Below are positions 36,725-44,256 of a stretch of DNA of 64,000 nt, in pieces. The DNA lies in contig CACCIQ010000002.1 of NCBI GenBank assembly GCA_902546095.1, forward strand, positions 1 to 64,000, written 5' to 3'. How positions within the stretch are numbered: the stretch's first letter is position 1; every line of letters starts with the position of its first letter. Source of the DNA: an uncultured Bacteroidota bacterium. GTDB taxonomy: Bacteria > Bacteroidota > Bacteroidia > Flavobacteriales > Flavobacteriaceae. A program made the position numbers and the translations under genes. The notes under the pieces are model-generated. The model made no database searches. It was not told the DNA's origin and was given only the letters and a program-made list of their open reading frames with translations.

Positions 36725-37387
36725 ATTAATAAATTCAAAAAATTCAATAAATAAAGCTTTTAGTTCTTTATTATCTCTTGGTGAAATTTTATTTTTTTTG
36801 TAAAAAGTATTGATTTCCTTGGATTTAGATTTGTGAAACATTGATATTAGGAAATTTTTTCTTCTTTCTACATAAGTAAACCTGTCTTTGTAGTATAAAA
36901 AAACAGAATTATTTCTTCTATACCTCGGATCAGGTTTTTCTTGTATTCCAGGTTGATAATCAGGAATATAAGCTTCAAGAAAAGTATCTGCTAAAATTGA
37001 GAAATCCTGGCTTTCGTGTATTGATTCATAAAATTTTCCATTTTTTGAAATAAAAATCCTGTCATCAAAATGTACTCTAAGAATTTTATTTGGAAGAAGT
37101 TTTAAGGTTTTTTCATTGTCATCACTAACAATATCAAAGGTTTGATCTAATAAGTTGTAATTAGTCTTAACATTAATAGGATCATCACTGTCGTATAATG
37201 TTAAAGTTGCATCTTTAGGTAGTTTAAAATAGTATTTGTTTCCAGTAAAATTAGTTGTTTTAGGATTATATACAGATGCAATTTCGCTTTGGACTAATTG
37301 AAAGTTTGACTCATATGAGTCTGCTGAAATTAAATTGGTTTGTGAAAAAACTAAAAGAGGAAAAAATAAACCTATAATAAATCTCAT
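36719..37387 (-). CDS. Exported protein of unknown function
   Basis: This 222-aa protein begins with a signal peptide (about 1-15, FFPLLVFSQ). The mature part alternates strands with Lys/Asp-rich turns (YYFKLPKDATLTLYDSD, LRVHFDDRIFIS) and ends with a basic helical tail (about 180-222). No catalytic motif or known domain stands out. The promoter element TAAATTTG lies 4 nt upstream of the ATG, so it is a separate transcription unit convergent with the aldolase. It may be an envelope protein conserved in flavobacteria. Confidence 0.7.
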   Translation of the reverse strand: MRFIIGLFFPLLVFSQTNLISADSYESNFQLVQSEIASVYNPKTTNFTGNKYYFKLPKDATLTLYDSDDPINVKTNYNLLDQTFDIVSDDNEKTLKLLPNKILRVHFDDRIFISKNGKFYESIHESQDFSILADTFLEAYIPDYQPGIQEKPDPRYRRNNSVFLYYKDRFTYVERRKNFLISMFHKSKSKEINTFYKKNKISPRDNKELKALFIEFFEFINL

Positions 37388-37391
37388 TTTA

Positions 37392-37399
37392 CAAATTTA
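37392..37399 (-). promoter_or_regulatory. TAnnTTTG promoter element of the exported protein at 36719
   Basis: TAAATTTG on the minus strand ends 4 nt before the ATG and matches the -7 consensus exactly. Confidence 0.45.
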
Positions 37400-37465
37400 A
37401 TTTTAAAATAAATTTCATAAACAATTATTTAACTTATATCAATAAGTGGACCAATTAACAATTCT

Positions 37466-38374
37466 TTATGATTTTTTTCTTATTAATGGTAATGTACAAC
37501 AGCGAAAAAGACCACCAAGTTTAGAAATTTCTGAAAAGTTAACTTTTTCAACATTTACATCAATTTTCTGAAACCATCTATTCAATCTATGAAACCTTTT
37601 ATCAGAGATGACAGTATTTTTATTAATAGAAAAAAAATTTGAATATAGCTTTGACATTTCCTTTAACGTAATTTGAAATATGTTTTCTAGACCATATAGA
37701 CTAACTAAATAACTCAGTTCAAGAGGATTTTTAAATGCCTCCATGCAAATAACTGCATTATTCTCAGATACAGGCTGAAAGCAACAATCAAGATGTAGAG
37801 CATTTTGTGTAGGTAAGTGTGGAGATTTTATAATTTCTAGAGGAATTGTTTTTTTATTTGGAAAAAAATTTCTTATAATCTTTATTGCTTTTTTATTCGT
37901 TCTAGCTGTAATTTGATTCTTATAATCTTTTTGTCCGTAATACCCTATAAAAATATGATTCTCATCTAAAACTACATCTCCACCTTCGATATGAGCATTT
38001 TTAGGTAGTTTAACAATATTTTTAATTTGTTTCATAATTTTTTTTAGCCCCTTAATTTCTAATTCTCTATCTGGCAAAATTGAAGAAATAAAAAATTTAT
38101 TCTCAATTATAAAACCTAGGTCTCTAACAAAAATTTGATTTGTATCTAAAACTTCTAAATCGTGTATCTTGATATTATATCTAAGTAAAATTTTTTTAAA
38201 GTTAGAAATCTGATTTTGGAGTTTATATTTATTAGGAAAACTACCTTTTAAATAATTATAAAGCGAAATTGGATCATATAAATCTCTGAAGTTTATCTGT
38301 GATTTAAAATTAAATGAATTACCAACAACTAATTCTTTTAATTGGCTATTTTCATCAAAAACATTAATATTCAT
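37466..38374 (-). CDS. Amidinotransferase/amidinohydrolase family protein (DDAH or arginine deiminase type)
   Basis: This 302-aa guanidino-group-modifying enzyme should hydrolyse arginine or a methylated or substituted arginine. Family motifs are FVRDLGF (82-88), HIEGGDV (128-134), ALHLDCCF (192-199) with His194 and Asp196, and GGLFRCCT (287-294) with nucleophilic Cys292. It starts 5 bp after the stop of rocD (ornithine aminotransferase), so the two probably work together in arginine catabolism. The reaction could release ornithine or citrulline. The precise substrate is undetermined; dimethylarginine, arginine and N-succinylarginine types all share these motifs. Confidence 0.85.
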   Translation of the reverse strand: MNINVFDENSQLKELVVGNSFNFKSQINFRDLYDPISLYNYLKGSFPNKYKLQNQISNFKKILLRYNIKIHDLEVLDTNQIFVRDLGFIIENKFFISSILPDRELEIKGLKKIMKQIKNIVKLPKNAHIEGGDVVLDENHIFIGYYGQKDYKNQITARTNKKAIKIIRNFFPNKKTIPLEIIKSPHLPTQNALHLDCCFQPVSENNAVICMEAFKNPLELSYLVSLYGLENIFQITLKEMSKLYSNFFSINKNTVISDKRFHRLNRWFQKIDVNVEKVNFSEISKLGGLFRCCTLPLIRKKS

Positions 38375-38379
38375 AGAAA

Positions 38380-39609
38380 CTAAAAGTTTTTTAAACTTTT
38401 TGTAATTATTTTTAGTGAGCTAAATAACTGTTTTTCAGTTATAACTAATGGTGGAGCAAATCTAATTTTATTTCCTTGAGTTGGCTTTGCCAACAGACCA
38501 TTATCTCTCATCGAAAGACATATATTCCATGGAATTTCAGAATTAACATCACAGTTTAAAACTATTGCATTTAATAAACCTTTTCCACGAACAGATTTAA
38601 CTATTGACAAATTATTTATTTGATCAATCAAATAATTTCTAAAAATTAAACCTAATTTATGAGCCTTTTCTGAGAGACTATTTTCAATTGCAAATTTAAT
38701 TGCCTCCTTTGCTACAACACAACCTAATGGATTTCCTCCAAAAGTAGATCCATGTTGACCAACTTTCATAACATCCATAATCCTTTTACTTGTTAAAACA
38801 CCTGAAACTGGGTAAAAACCGCCTGCCAAAGCTTTTCCAAGTATCGTTATATCAGCTTTTATGTTTTCATGATGACATGCTAATAACTCTCCAGTCCTAC
38901 ATACACCTGTTTGTATCTCATCAGCAATGAAAAGAACATTATATTTTTCGCATAATTTTTTACATGAAGTAAGATAACCGTCGTCAGGAACAACTACACC
39001 ACCTTCGCCTTGTATAGGTTCTACTAAAAAACCAACAATATTTTTATCAATTTTAAGTTTCTTTTCAAGCGAAACAGAATCATTATAATTTATTGTTTCA
39101 AAACCTCCAGTCAATGGTCCAAAATTTTCTCTGCTTTCATGATGAGACGAGAAAGAAACAACAGTGGTTGTTCTTCCATGAAAATTTCCATTACATACGA
39201 TTATTTTAGCTTTATTGTGTTGAACTTTTTTAACCTCATAACCCCACTTTCTGGATATTTTTATCGCAGTTTCAACTGCTTCAGCACCTGAATTCATTGG
39301 CAACATCTTTTCATATCCAAACACACTTGTTATATATTCAAGACTAGATCCTAATTCATTATTATAAAAGGCTCTTGATGTAAGGGTAAGTTTTTTAGCT
39401 TGTTTGATAAATGTATTTAAAATCTGTTTATTACAGTGTCCTTGATTGACTGCTGAGTATGCTGATAAATAATCAAAATATTTTTTATTATTAACGTCCC
39501 AAACAAAAACTCCTTTACCTTTTTTTAATACAACGGGAAGTGGGTGATAGGTATTGGAGCAGAAAGTTTCTTCTTTACTAATTAGTGTTTTTTCAATATT
39601 GGAAAGCAC
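38380..39609 (-). CDS. rocD: Ornithine aminotransferase
   Basis: RocD converts ornithine and 2-oxoglutarate to glutamate-5-semialdehyde and glutamate, using pyridoxal phosphate. Class III aminotransferase motifs are present: MNSGAEAVETAIKISRKWG, FLVEPIQGEGGVVVPDDGYL, ADEIQTGVCRTG and the PLP lysine in ILGKALAGGFYPVSG. The length is 409 aa. The start is a GTG at 39609. It is the first gene of a two-gene unit with the amidinohydrolase and supplies its likely partner step. The product would enter proline or glutamate metabolism. Confidence 0.93.
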   Translation of the reverse strand: MLSNIEKTLISKEETFCSNTYHPLPVVLKKGKGVFVWDVNNKKYFDYLSAYSAVNQGHCNKQILNTFIKQAKKLTLTSRAFYNNELGSSLEYITSVFGYEKMLPMNSGAEAVETAIKISRKWGYEVKKVQHNKAKIIVCNGNFHGRTTTVVSFSSHHESRENFGPLTGGFETINYNDSVSLEKKLKIDKNIVGFLVEPIQGEGGVVVPDDGYLTSCKKLCEKYNVLFIADEIQTGVCRTGELLACHHENIKADITILGKALAGGFYPVSGVLTSKRIMDVMKVGQHGSTFGGNPLGCVVAKEAIKFAIENSLSEKAHKLGLIFRNYLIDQINNLSIVKSVRGKGLLNAIVLNCDVNSEIPWNICLSMRDNGLLAKPTQGNKIRFAPPLVITEKQLFSSLKIITKSLKNF

Positions 39610-39665
39610 ATTTAAATTTAATTATTTCAGTCTTATTAATAAAAAGAAACAATAGAAAGTTATCA

Positions 39666-40157
39666 TCAACTTATCCTCTCAAAAAATCCAAATTTTTTAT
39701 TTTTTTTTACTTCATTCCAATTAAAGTATTCACCTTGCATTGTTATATAGACTCCTGGATTAAGTGTTTGAACAAAAGAAAGTGCACAACCTAGATTAAA
39801 AAATCCGTCAGATGATGAACCAAAAGCATAAGGAATCATAGCGCCTGTTAATATTATGGTTTTGTTTTTAAGGTTTTCTTTTGCAATTAATTCAGCTGTT
39901 CTTGTAATAGTATCCGTTCCATGTGTGATTATAATTTTATTATATCTTGTTTTTTTACAAGAATTTACAATGTTATAAATATCCTCTTTAGTTAGATCCA
40001 AACTATCTTTCATTGTAATTGTTTCAAAACTAATCTTCAAATTACACTTGCTTCTTTCAATCATTTCAGGAAGATGAGTCTTTTTAAAAAACAACTCACC
40101 ATTGACATGGTTGTAGCTTTTATCAAAGGTGCCACCAGTTATTAAAAATTTTATCAT
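39666..40157 (-). CDS. Single-domain type I asparaginase-like protein
   Basis: This 163-aa protein corresponds only to the N-terminal domain of L-asparaginase. Both active-site threonines are present, in TGGTFDKS (residues 7-14) and THGTDTITR. The C-terminal domain that completes the active-site pocket is missing; the frame ends at KKFGFFERIS. I start it at the ATG at 40157. A longer in-frame reading would run back across the tRNA-Ser gene and is spurious. Small proteins of this form occur in Bacteroidota, so this is probably a distinct family rather than a truncated copy. Activity is uncertain. Confidence 0.8.
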   Translation of the reverse strand: MIKFLITGGTFDKSYNHVNGELFFKKTHLPEMIERSKCNLKISFETITMKDSLDLTKEDIYNIVNSCKKTRYNKIIITHGTDTITRTAELIAKENLKNKTIILTGAMIPYAFGSSSDGFFNLGCALSFVQTLNPGVYITMQGEYFNWNEVKKNKKFGFFERIS

Positions 40158-40173
40158 TGAAGTAAAGTTAATT

Positions 40174-40203
40174 AAAAAAGCCCTGTATAAAATTACAGGG
40201 CTT
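40174..40203 (-). terminator. Intrinsic terminator after tRNA-Ser
   Basis: On the minus strand a 10-bp perfect stem (AAGCCCTGTA with TACAGGGCTT) closes a 6-nt loop and is followed by a run of six T. The arms are 40194-40203 and 40178-40187. It sits right after the 3' end of tRNA-Ser, between it and the asparaginase-like gene. Confidence 0.9.
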
Positions 40204-40206
40204 ATG

Positions 40207-40291
40207 CGGAGAAAGAGGGATTCGAACCCCCGGTACCTTGCGGTACGCCGGTTTTCAAGACCGGTGCATTCGACCACTCTGCCATTTCTCC
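40207..40291 (-). tRNA. tRNA-Ser (anticodon UGA)
   Basis: The minus-strand sequence folds as a class II tRNA of 85 nt. The acceptor stem GGAGAAA pairs with TTTCTCC and the discriminator is G. The anticodon stem CCGGT/ACCGG encloses the loop CTTGAAA, giving anticodon TGA. A long variable arm (GTACC GCAA GGTAC) and the T loop TTCGAAT identify a serine tRNA. CCA is not encoded. It reads UCA-type serine codons. Confidence 0.95.
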
Positions 40292-40347
40292 TGAACTGCA
40301 AATATAAACACTAATTTTTTTTATTAAATAAATTATAAACGAATAAT

Positions 40348-41130
40348 ATGTATAATTTAGATGGTATGTATTACCTAATAGAAATTCCTTGGGAATATCC
40401 TTTTCTAGTTTTGCTTGGCTTTGTAGTTTCAATAATAAATACTATGGCTGGAGGGGCTTCTATTATTACCCTTCCAATACTTATTTTTTTAGGATTACCA
40501 TCAAATGTTGCTAATGGGACAAATAGGATTGGCTTAATGATGACTGCTTTTTCTGCAAATATGGGTTTTAAAAGTAAGGGTATATCTACATTCCCATTTA
40601 GTGCTTACACAGGGATGTTTGCTTTAATTGGATCTGTTATTGGTGCTCATATAGCAGTTGAAATAAATGATGAAACATTTAATAAAATTTTATCTATTAT
40701 TATGATTTTAGTTATTACTATCATAATATTCAAACCCAGAATTATAAATAAAAATCTTTCTGTTAGATTAACAGGAAAACATCTCAGGATCTCTTGTATA
40801 GTTTTTTTCTTTATCGGGCTTTATGGTGGTTTTATCAATGCAGGTATAGGTTTTGTAATCATGTTATTCTTGCATTATTATAATAGACTAAATTTAATTA
40901 GAGTTAATGCTACAAAAGTTGTTATAGTTCTGGTCTATACAATCGGTGCTTTTTTAACTTTTTTCTTCAATGGGTTAGTAGATTTACCATATGGATTATG
41001 TTTAGGTCTAGGAACGTTGATAGGGGGGTGGAATGCGAGCAGATTCTCTGTTGAAAAAGGCGAGGGTGTTATAAAAATTTTCTTGGTTATTTCTGCATTA
41101 ATTATAGCTGTTAAGCTATGGTTCTTTTAA
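40348..41130 (+). CDS. TauE/SafE family sulfite exporter-like membrane protein
   Basis: This 260-aa protein has about eight transmembrane helices in two repeats with the family pattern. The first repeat contains [14 protein letters not shown] and [12 protein letters not shown]. The second contains [13 protein letters not shown] and INATK-like VNATKVVI. Members of the family have been linked to export of sulfite, sulfoacetate or other organosulfur anions, but the substrate here is open. It is a monocistronic gene next to tRNA-Ser, with its 3' end overlapping convergent ribB by 4 bp. Confidence 0.88.
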   Translation: MYNLDGMYYLIEIPWEYPFLVLLGFVVSIINTMAGGASIITLPILIFLGLPSNVANGTNRIGLMMTAFSANMGFKSKGISTFPFSAYTGMFALIGSVIGAHIAVEINDETFNKILSIIMILVITIIIFKPRIINKNLSVRLTGKHLRISCIVFFFIGLYGGFINAGIGFVIMLFLHYYNRLNLIRVNATKVVIVLVYTIGAFLTFFFNGLVDLPYGLCLGLGTLIGGWNASRFSVEKGEGVIKIFLVISALIIAVKLWFF

Positions 41131-42248
41131 AAATTAATTGTTTTAATAATTTCCAAACCATATCCTGCCATTCCAACACGTTTTATTTTTCTGTCTTTGG
41201 TTGTAAGAAGCTTTATTTTACTAACCCCCAAGCTATGTAAAATTTGTGCACCAATTCCATAATCTTTTTCATCCATTTTCCTGAATGGCTTATGGGATTT
41301 TCCTGATTTTTCTGCATTTTTTAAATTCTTTATCCTTTTCATTAAAGGTTTTGTTTCATGATCTTGATTTATAAACACAATAACACCAGCATCATCTTTT
41401 TTAATTAGACTGGTAATTTTTCTTATTTCTAAATCCTCATTTAAAACTAAATCATCAATTGAATTATTTATAGATCCGAATGAATTAACTCTACACAATA
41501 CTGGAAGATCTTTTTCCCACTTTCCATAAGTAAGCGCTAGGTGTAATTGATCATTATTTTTCTGTTTAAAAATATTCAAGTTAAATATTCCATAATTTGT
41601 TTTTAGATCAAATTTTTCAATTAATTCAATTATTCCATCATTTGACATCCTGTACGAAACTAAATCCTCAATGGATATAATCTTGAGATCAAACTTTTTA
41701 GCAACAATAAATAAATCTGGAAGTCGAGCCATTGTTCCATCATCGTTCATTATCTCACAAACAACACCAGCAGGTTTAAAGCCTGCAAGGCGTGATAAAT
41801 CAATAGCAGCTTCTGTGTGTCCAGTTCTACGCAAAACTCCACCATCCTTTGCTGAAAGGGGAAAAATATGACCAGGCCTAACTAAGTCAGAAGGTTTTGT
41901 TTTTAAATCTACCAATGCTTTTATTGTTTTTGACCTATCACTCGCTGAAATTCCAGATGTAACCCCATGGCCCTTTAAATCAACTGAAATAGTAAATGCA
42001 GTCTTCATTAGCTCAGTGTTATTTTGGACCATTGGATCAAGATTTAAAATTCTACACCTGTCTAAGGTCAGAGGAACGCATATTAAACCTCTACCATGGG
42101 TTGCCATAAAATTAACAACTTCAGGGGTAATATTTTCAGCAGGAAAAATGAAATCTCCCTCATTTTCTCTATTCTCATCATCAACAACAATAACTACTTT
42201 ATTGTTTTTTAAATCTTGTAGGGCTTCTTCTATTGTATTTAACTTCAT
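41127..42248 (-). CDS. ribB: 3,4-dihydroxy-2-butanone-4-phosphate synthase with degenerate GTP cyclohydrolase II-like half
   Basis: The N-terminal domain (about 1-203) makes DHBP from ribulose-5-phosphate for riboflavin synthesis. VVDDENRENEGDFIF (21-35), ATHGRGLICVPL, GHTEAAIDL and the associated acidic residues are intact. The C-terminal half (about 205-373) follows the RibA fold and keeps DYGIGAQILHSLGV and GMAGYGLEI. It lacks the zinc-binding Cys cluster (GDXXGSXXCDCG) and the substrate loop of GTP cyclohydrolase II, so it cannot be expected to make that product. The length is 373 aa. It is the last gene of the nhaC-ftsK-lolA-lptF/G-ribB operon and overlaps lptF/G by 4 nt. A separate RibA is needed elsewhere. 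Confidence 0.92.
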   Translation of the reverse strand: MKLNTIEEALQDLKNNKVVIVVDDENRENEGDFIFPAENITPEVVNFMATHGRGLICVPLTLDRCRILNLDPMVQNNTELMKTAFTISVDLKGHGVTSGISASDRSKTIKALVDLKTKPSDLVRPGHIFPLSAKDGGVLRRTGHTEAAIDLSRLAGFKPAGVVCEIMNDDGTMARLPDLFIVAKKFDLKIISIEDLVSYRMSNDGIIELIEKFDLKTNYGIFNLNIFKQKNNDQLHLALTYGKWEKDLPVLCRVNSFGSINNSIDDLVLNEDLEIRKITSLIKKDDAGVIVFINQDHETKPLMKRIKNLKNAEKSGKSHKPFRKMDEKDYGIGAQILHSLGVSKIKLLTTKDRKIKRVGMAGYGLEIIKTINF

Positions 42249-43678
42249 TTTACTTTGATAAACTTGCTTTTAAGACTTGCAAATATATTATCAATATTTA
42301 GAATAGATTTATCGGATGATGCTCTTTTTAATAAATATACTGCAATAGGTAACATAACAATATTTGATATCCAACTTCCAATGAAGGTTGAAATACTGCC
42401 ATCTTCAGCAGCATTTTTAGTAAATGTTCCTAAAAAATGGTAGAATAAAAACATTATTAAAGCTGTTACAACAGGAAAACCAAAACCACCTTTCCTTATA
42501 ATTGCACCTAAAGGAGCACCCAATGTGAACAAAATTAACGTAGAAATGGGTATTGCATATTTATCATGAAAACTTGTTTTGTGAAGATTTATTATTTTCT
42601 CTCTAATGAAAAAATTTGATTTTTGAGTCTGTAAGTTTGCAATTTGGTTATTAATATTATTTTCAACGGAGTTTATTATTGATTTTTGTGATGAAAAATC
42701 AAAATCACTTAGTATTGAGGTATAGTTTGTTATATCAATACTATTCTTCTCAAATGGTCTATTATATCGTGTTTGAAAATTAAAAACACCAGTTCTTTTA
42801 TAAAAATTTTCACTAAAACTTTCATATTCCTTTGCTAGTTTATTTTCTAAAGAATCAATACTGTAATTCAATTGCTTAGTGTTCTGCATTCTAAAAGTAT
42901 TATTATATCTTTCCTCTGAAAAATCAACATTATATATTTGTTTAAGATCAATGTAGATTTCATGTGTTTCAAAATAAATTTGAGTATGAGGCTTATATTG
43001 CTTTGAATTTGGGTTTTCTGCTAGGATTTCCTCATATCTATATCCATCATTTAGTCTGATTTTTAATATATCATTTTGTTCATCATTAATTAATTTACCC
43101 TCCCTAGCTTTTATTACTATTGTATTATCATTAAATCGATTTGTTTTATGAATTATTACGTCTTGTAAATTACTGTTATCTATTCCGTACTTATTTGAAA
43201 CTTTTATATTCATCATCCCAATATCATTAAAAATTCCCTCAGTAATTGCCATAGATGGTTTTACTTTTGCTAAATTTTTTCTGAGGTTATAAGATTTAAA
43301 TTCTGAATATGGAATTAGATTATTAGATACAAAATAAACTACTACACAGAGAAAAATATTAAATATTATCAAACTTTTCATTGATCTAAAAAGTGATATT
43401 CCTGATGATTTAATAGCTGCAAATTCATAGTTTTCAGCTAAATCACCAAAAGTCATAATTGATGCTAACAATACAGTAAGTGGTAATACTAAGGGAATTA
43501 ATTTTGGACAATAAAAAATTAAAAACTTAAAAATAATTTCAAAATCAATTTCTTTTCCAGCTAAATCATCAATAAACATCCAAATAGTCTGAAAAATAAA
43601 TACGAGCATAATCAAAAAGAAAAAACTAAAAAATTTCTTGAGATATGATTTTAAAATATATTTATCTAGAATTTTCAT
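42245..43678 (-). CDS. LptF/LptG family LPS export permease
   Basis: This is an inner-membrane permease subunit that, with LptB, extracts LPS for transport to the outer membrane. It has the family layout. Three N-terminal helices come first, beginning with LDKYILKSYLKKFFSFFFLI. A large periplasmic beta-jellyroll region follows (about 120-330), then three C-terminal helices, with GAPLGAIIRKGGFG and SWISNIVMLP typical of YjgP/YjgQ. The length is 477 aa. It cannot be separated into LptF or LptG by eye, and Bacteroidota often encode them apart. It overlaps lolA and ribB by 4 nt each. Confidence 0.92.
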   Translation of the reverse strand: MKILDKYILKSYLKKFFSFFFLIMLVFIFQTIWMFIDDLAGKEIDFEIIFKFLIFYCPKLIPLVLPLTVLLASIMTFGDLAENYEFAAIKSSGISLFRSMKSLIIFNIFLCVVVYFVSNNLIPYSEFKSYNLRKNLAKVKPSMAITEGIFNDIGMMNIKVSNKYGIDNSNLQDVIIHKTNRFNDNTIVIKAREGKLINDEQNDILKIRLNDGYRYEEILAENPNSKQYKPHTQIYFETHEIYIDLKQIYNVDFSEERYNNTFRMQNTKQLNYSIDSLENKLAKEYESFSENFYKRTGVFNFQTRYNRPFEKNSIDITNYTSILSDFDFSSQKSIINSVENNINNQIANLQTQKSNFFIREKIINLHKTSFHDKYAIPISTLILFTLGAPLGAIIRKGGFGFPVVTALIMFLFYHFLGTFTKNAAEDGSISTFIGSWISNIVMLPIAVYLLKRASSDKSILNIDNIFASLKSKFIKVK

Positions 43679-44256
43679 AATTTATTTAGATAATAAGTTT
43701 TATATTTTTTCTCATTAAAATAAAATAAATTATCATCAATTTTTTTATTAAAAACTGTTTTATTGAAAATGATTGAATTAATATATCCATTAGTTAGGTA
43801 TTGATCAATTCTTAAAATTGAATAATCATTTTTTATTATAATTGAATAATTATTTTCTAACTCATCCTCATATGAAATTTCAAATAAATTATTCTTTTTA
43901 ATTTTAATTTTATCTCTAATTTTTGAAATTGTAAAAGCAATTTTTGATGGAAGTATATAATTTGCTATCTCATTTTCATTTGATACGTTTATTTCTTTGT
44001 TTTCAGGAACTATTGTGTAATGATTTTCTCCGTCATAAAGAAATGTCAAATCAGTAAGTACAATTCTATATTTACTTTTCGAAAAAAATAAGGATCCTTT
44101 TTGACTATAAACAATTTCGCCTTGATTTTTAGTTACATAATCAAATTCTAATGAATAAGTATCTAAACTACTGTAATGATAAATGAATCTCTCGATAAAA
44201 TCTTGTGCTAAATAGACATTACTACTTATAATAAATATTAAAATATTTTGTATCAA
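43675..44256 (-). CDS. lolA: LolA-like outer membrane lipoprotein carrier protein
   Basis: LolA shuttles lipoproteins across the periplasm from the LolCDE complex. This 193-aa protein has a short signal (about 1-18, ending SSNVYLAQ) and the open-barrel pattern of alternating hydrophobic strands. It includes SLEFDYVTKNQGEIVYSQKG, then LFFSKSKYRIVLTD, and FLYDGENHYTIVPENKEI. That series of strands is typical of the carrier fold in Bacteroidota. It sits between ftsK and lptF/G, overlapping both by 4 nt, so it belongs to an envelope-biogenesis operon. Confidence 0.88.
   Translation of the reverse strand: MIQNILIFIISSNVYLAQDFIERFIYHYSSLDTYSLEFDYVTKNQGEIVYSQKGSLFFSKSKYRIVLTDLTFLYDGENHYTIVPENKEINVSNENEIANYILPSKIAFTISKIRDKIKIKKNNLFEISYEDELENNYSIIIKNDYSILRIDQYLTNGYINSIIFNKTVFNKKIDDNLFYFNEKKYKTYYLNKL

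Noticed and set aside
39666..40301. Longer asparaginase reading frame starting at 40301
   Set aside because: Its first 48 codons run antisense-free straight through the tRNA-Ser gene and the terminator; the ATG at 40157 begins the conserved TGGTFDK domain.
40129..40432. Open frames on both strands over the tRNA-Ser region
   Set aside because: They are translations of the tRNA and its terminator (for example peptides ending in SNPSFSA), not genes.
41127..42248. FMN riboswitch expected before ribB
   Set aside because: ribB overlaps the upstream lptF/G gene by 4 nt, leaving no room for a leader, and no RFN-like fold is apparent.
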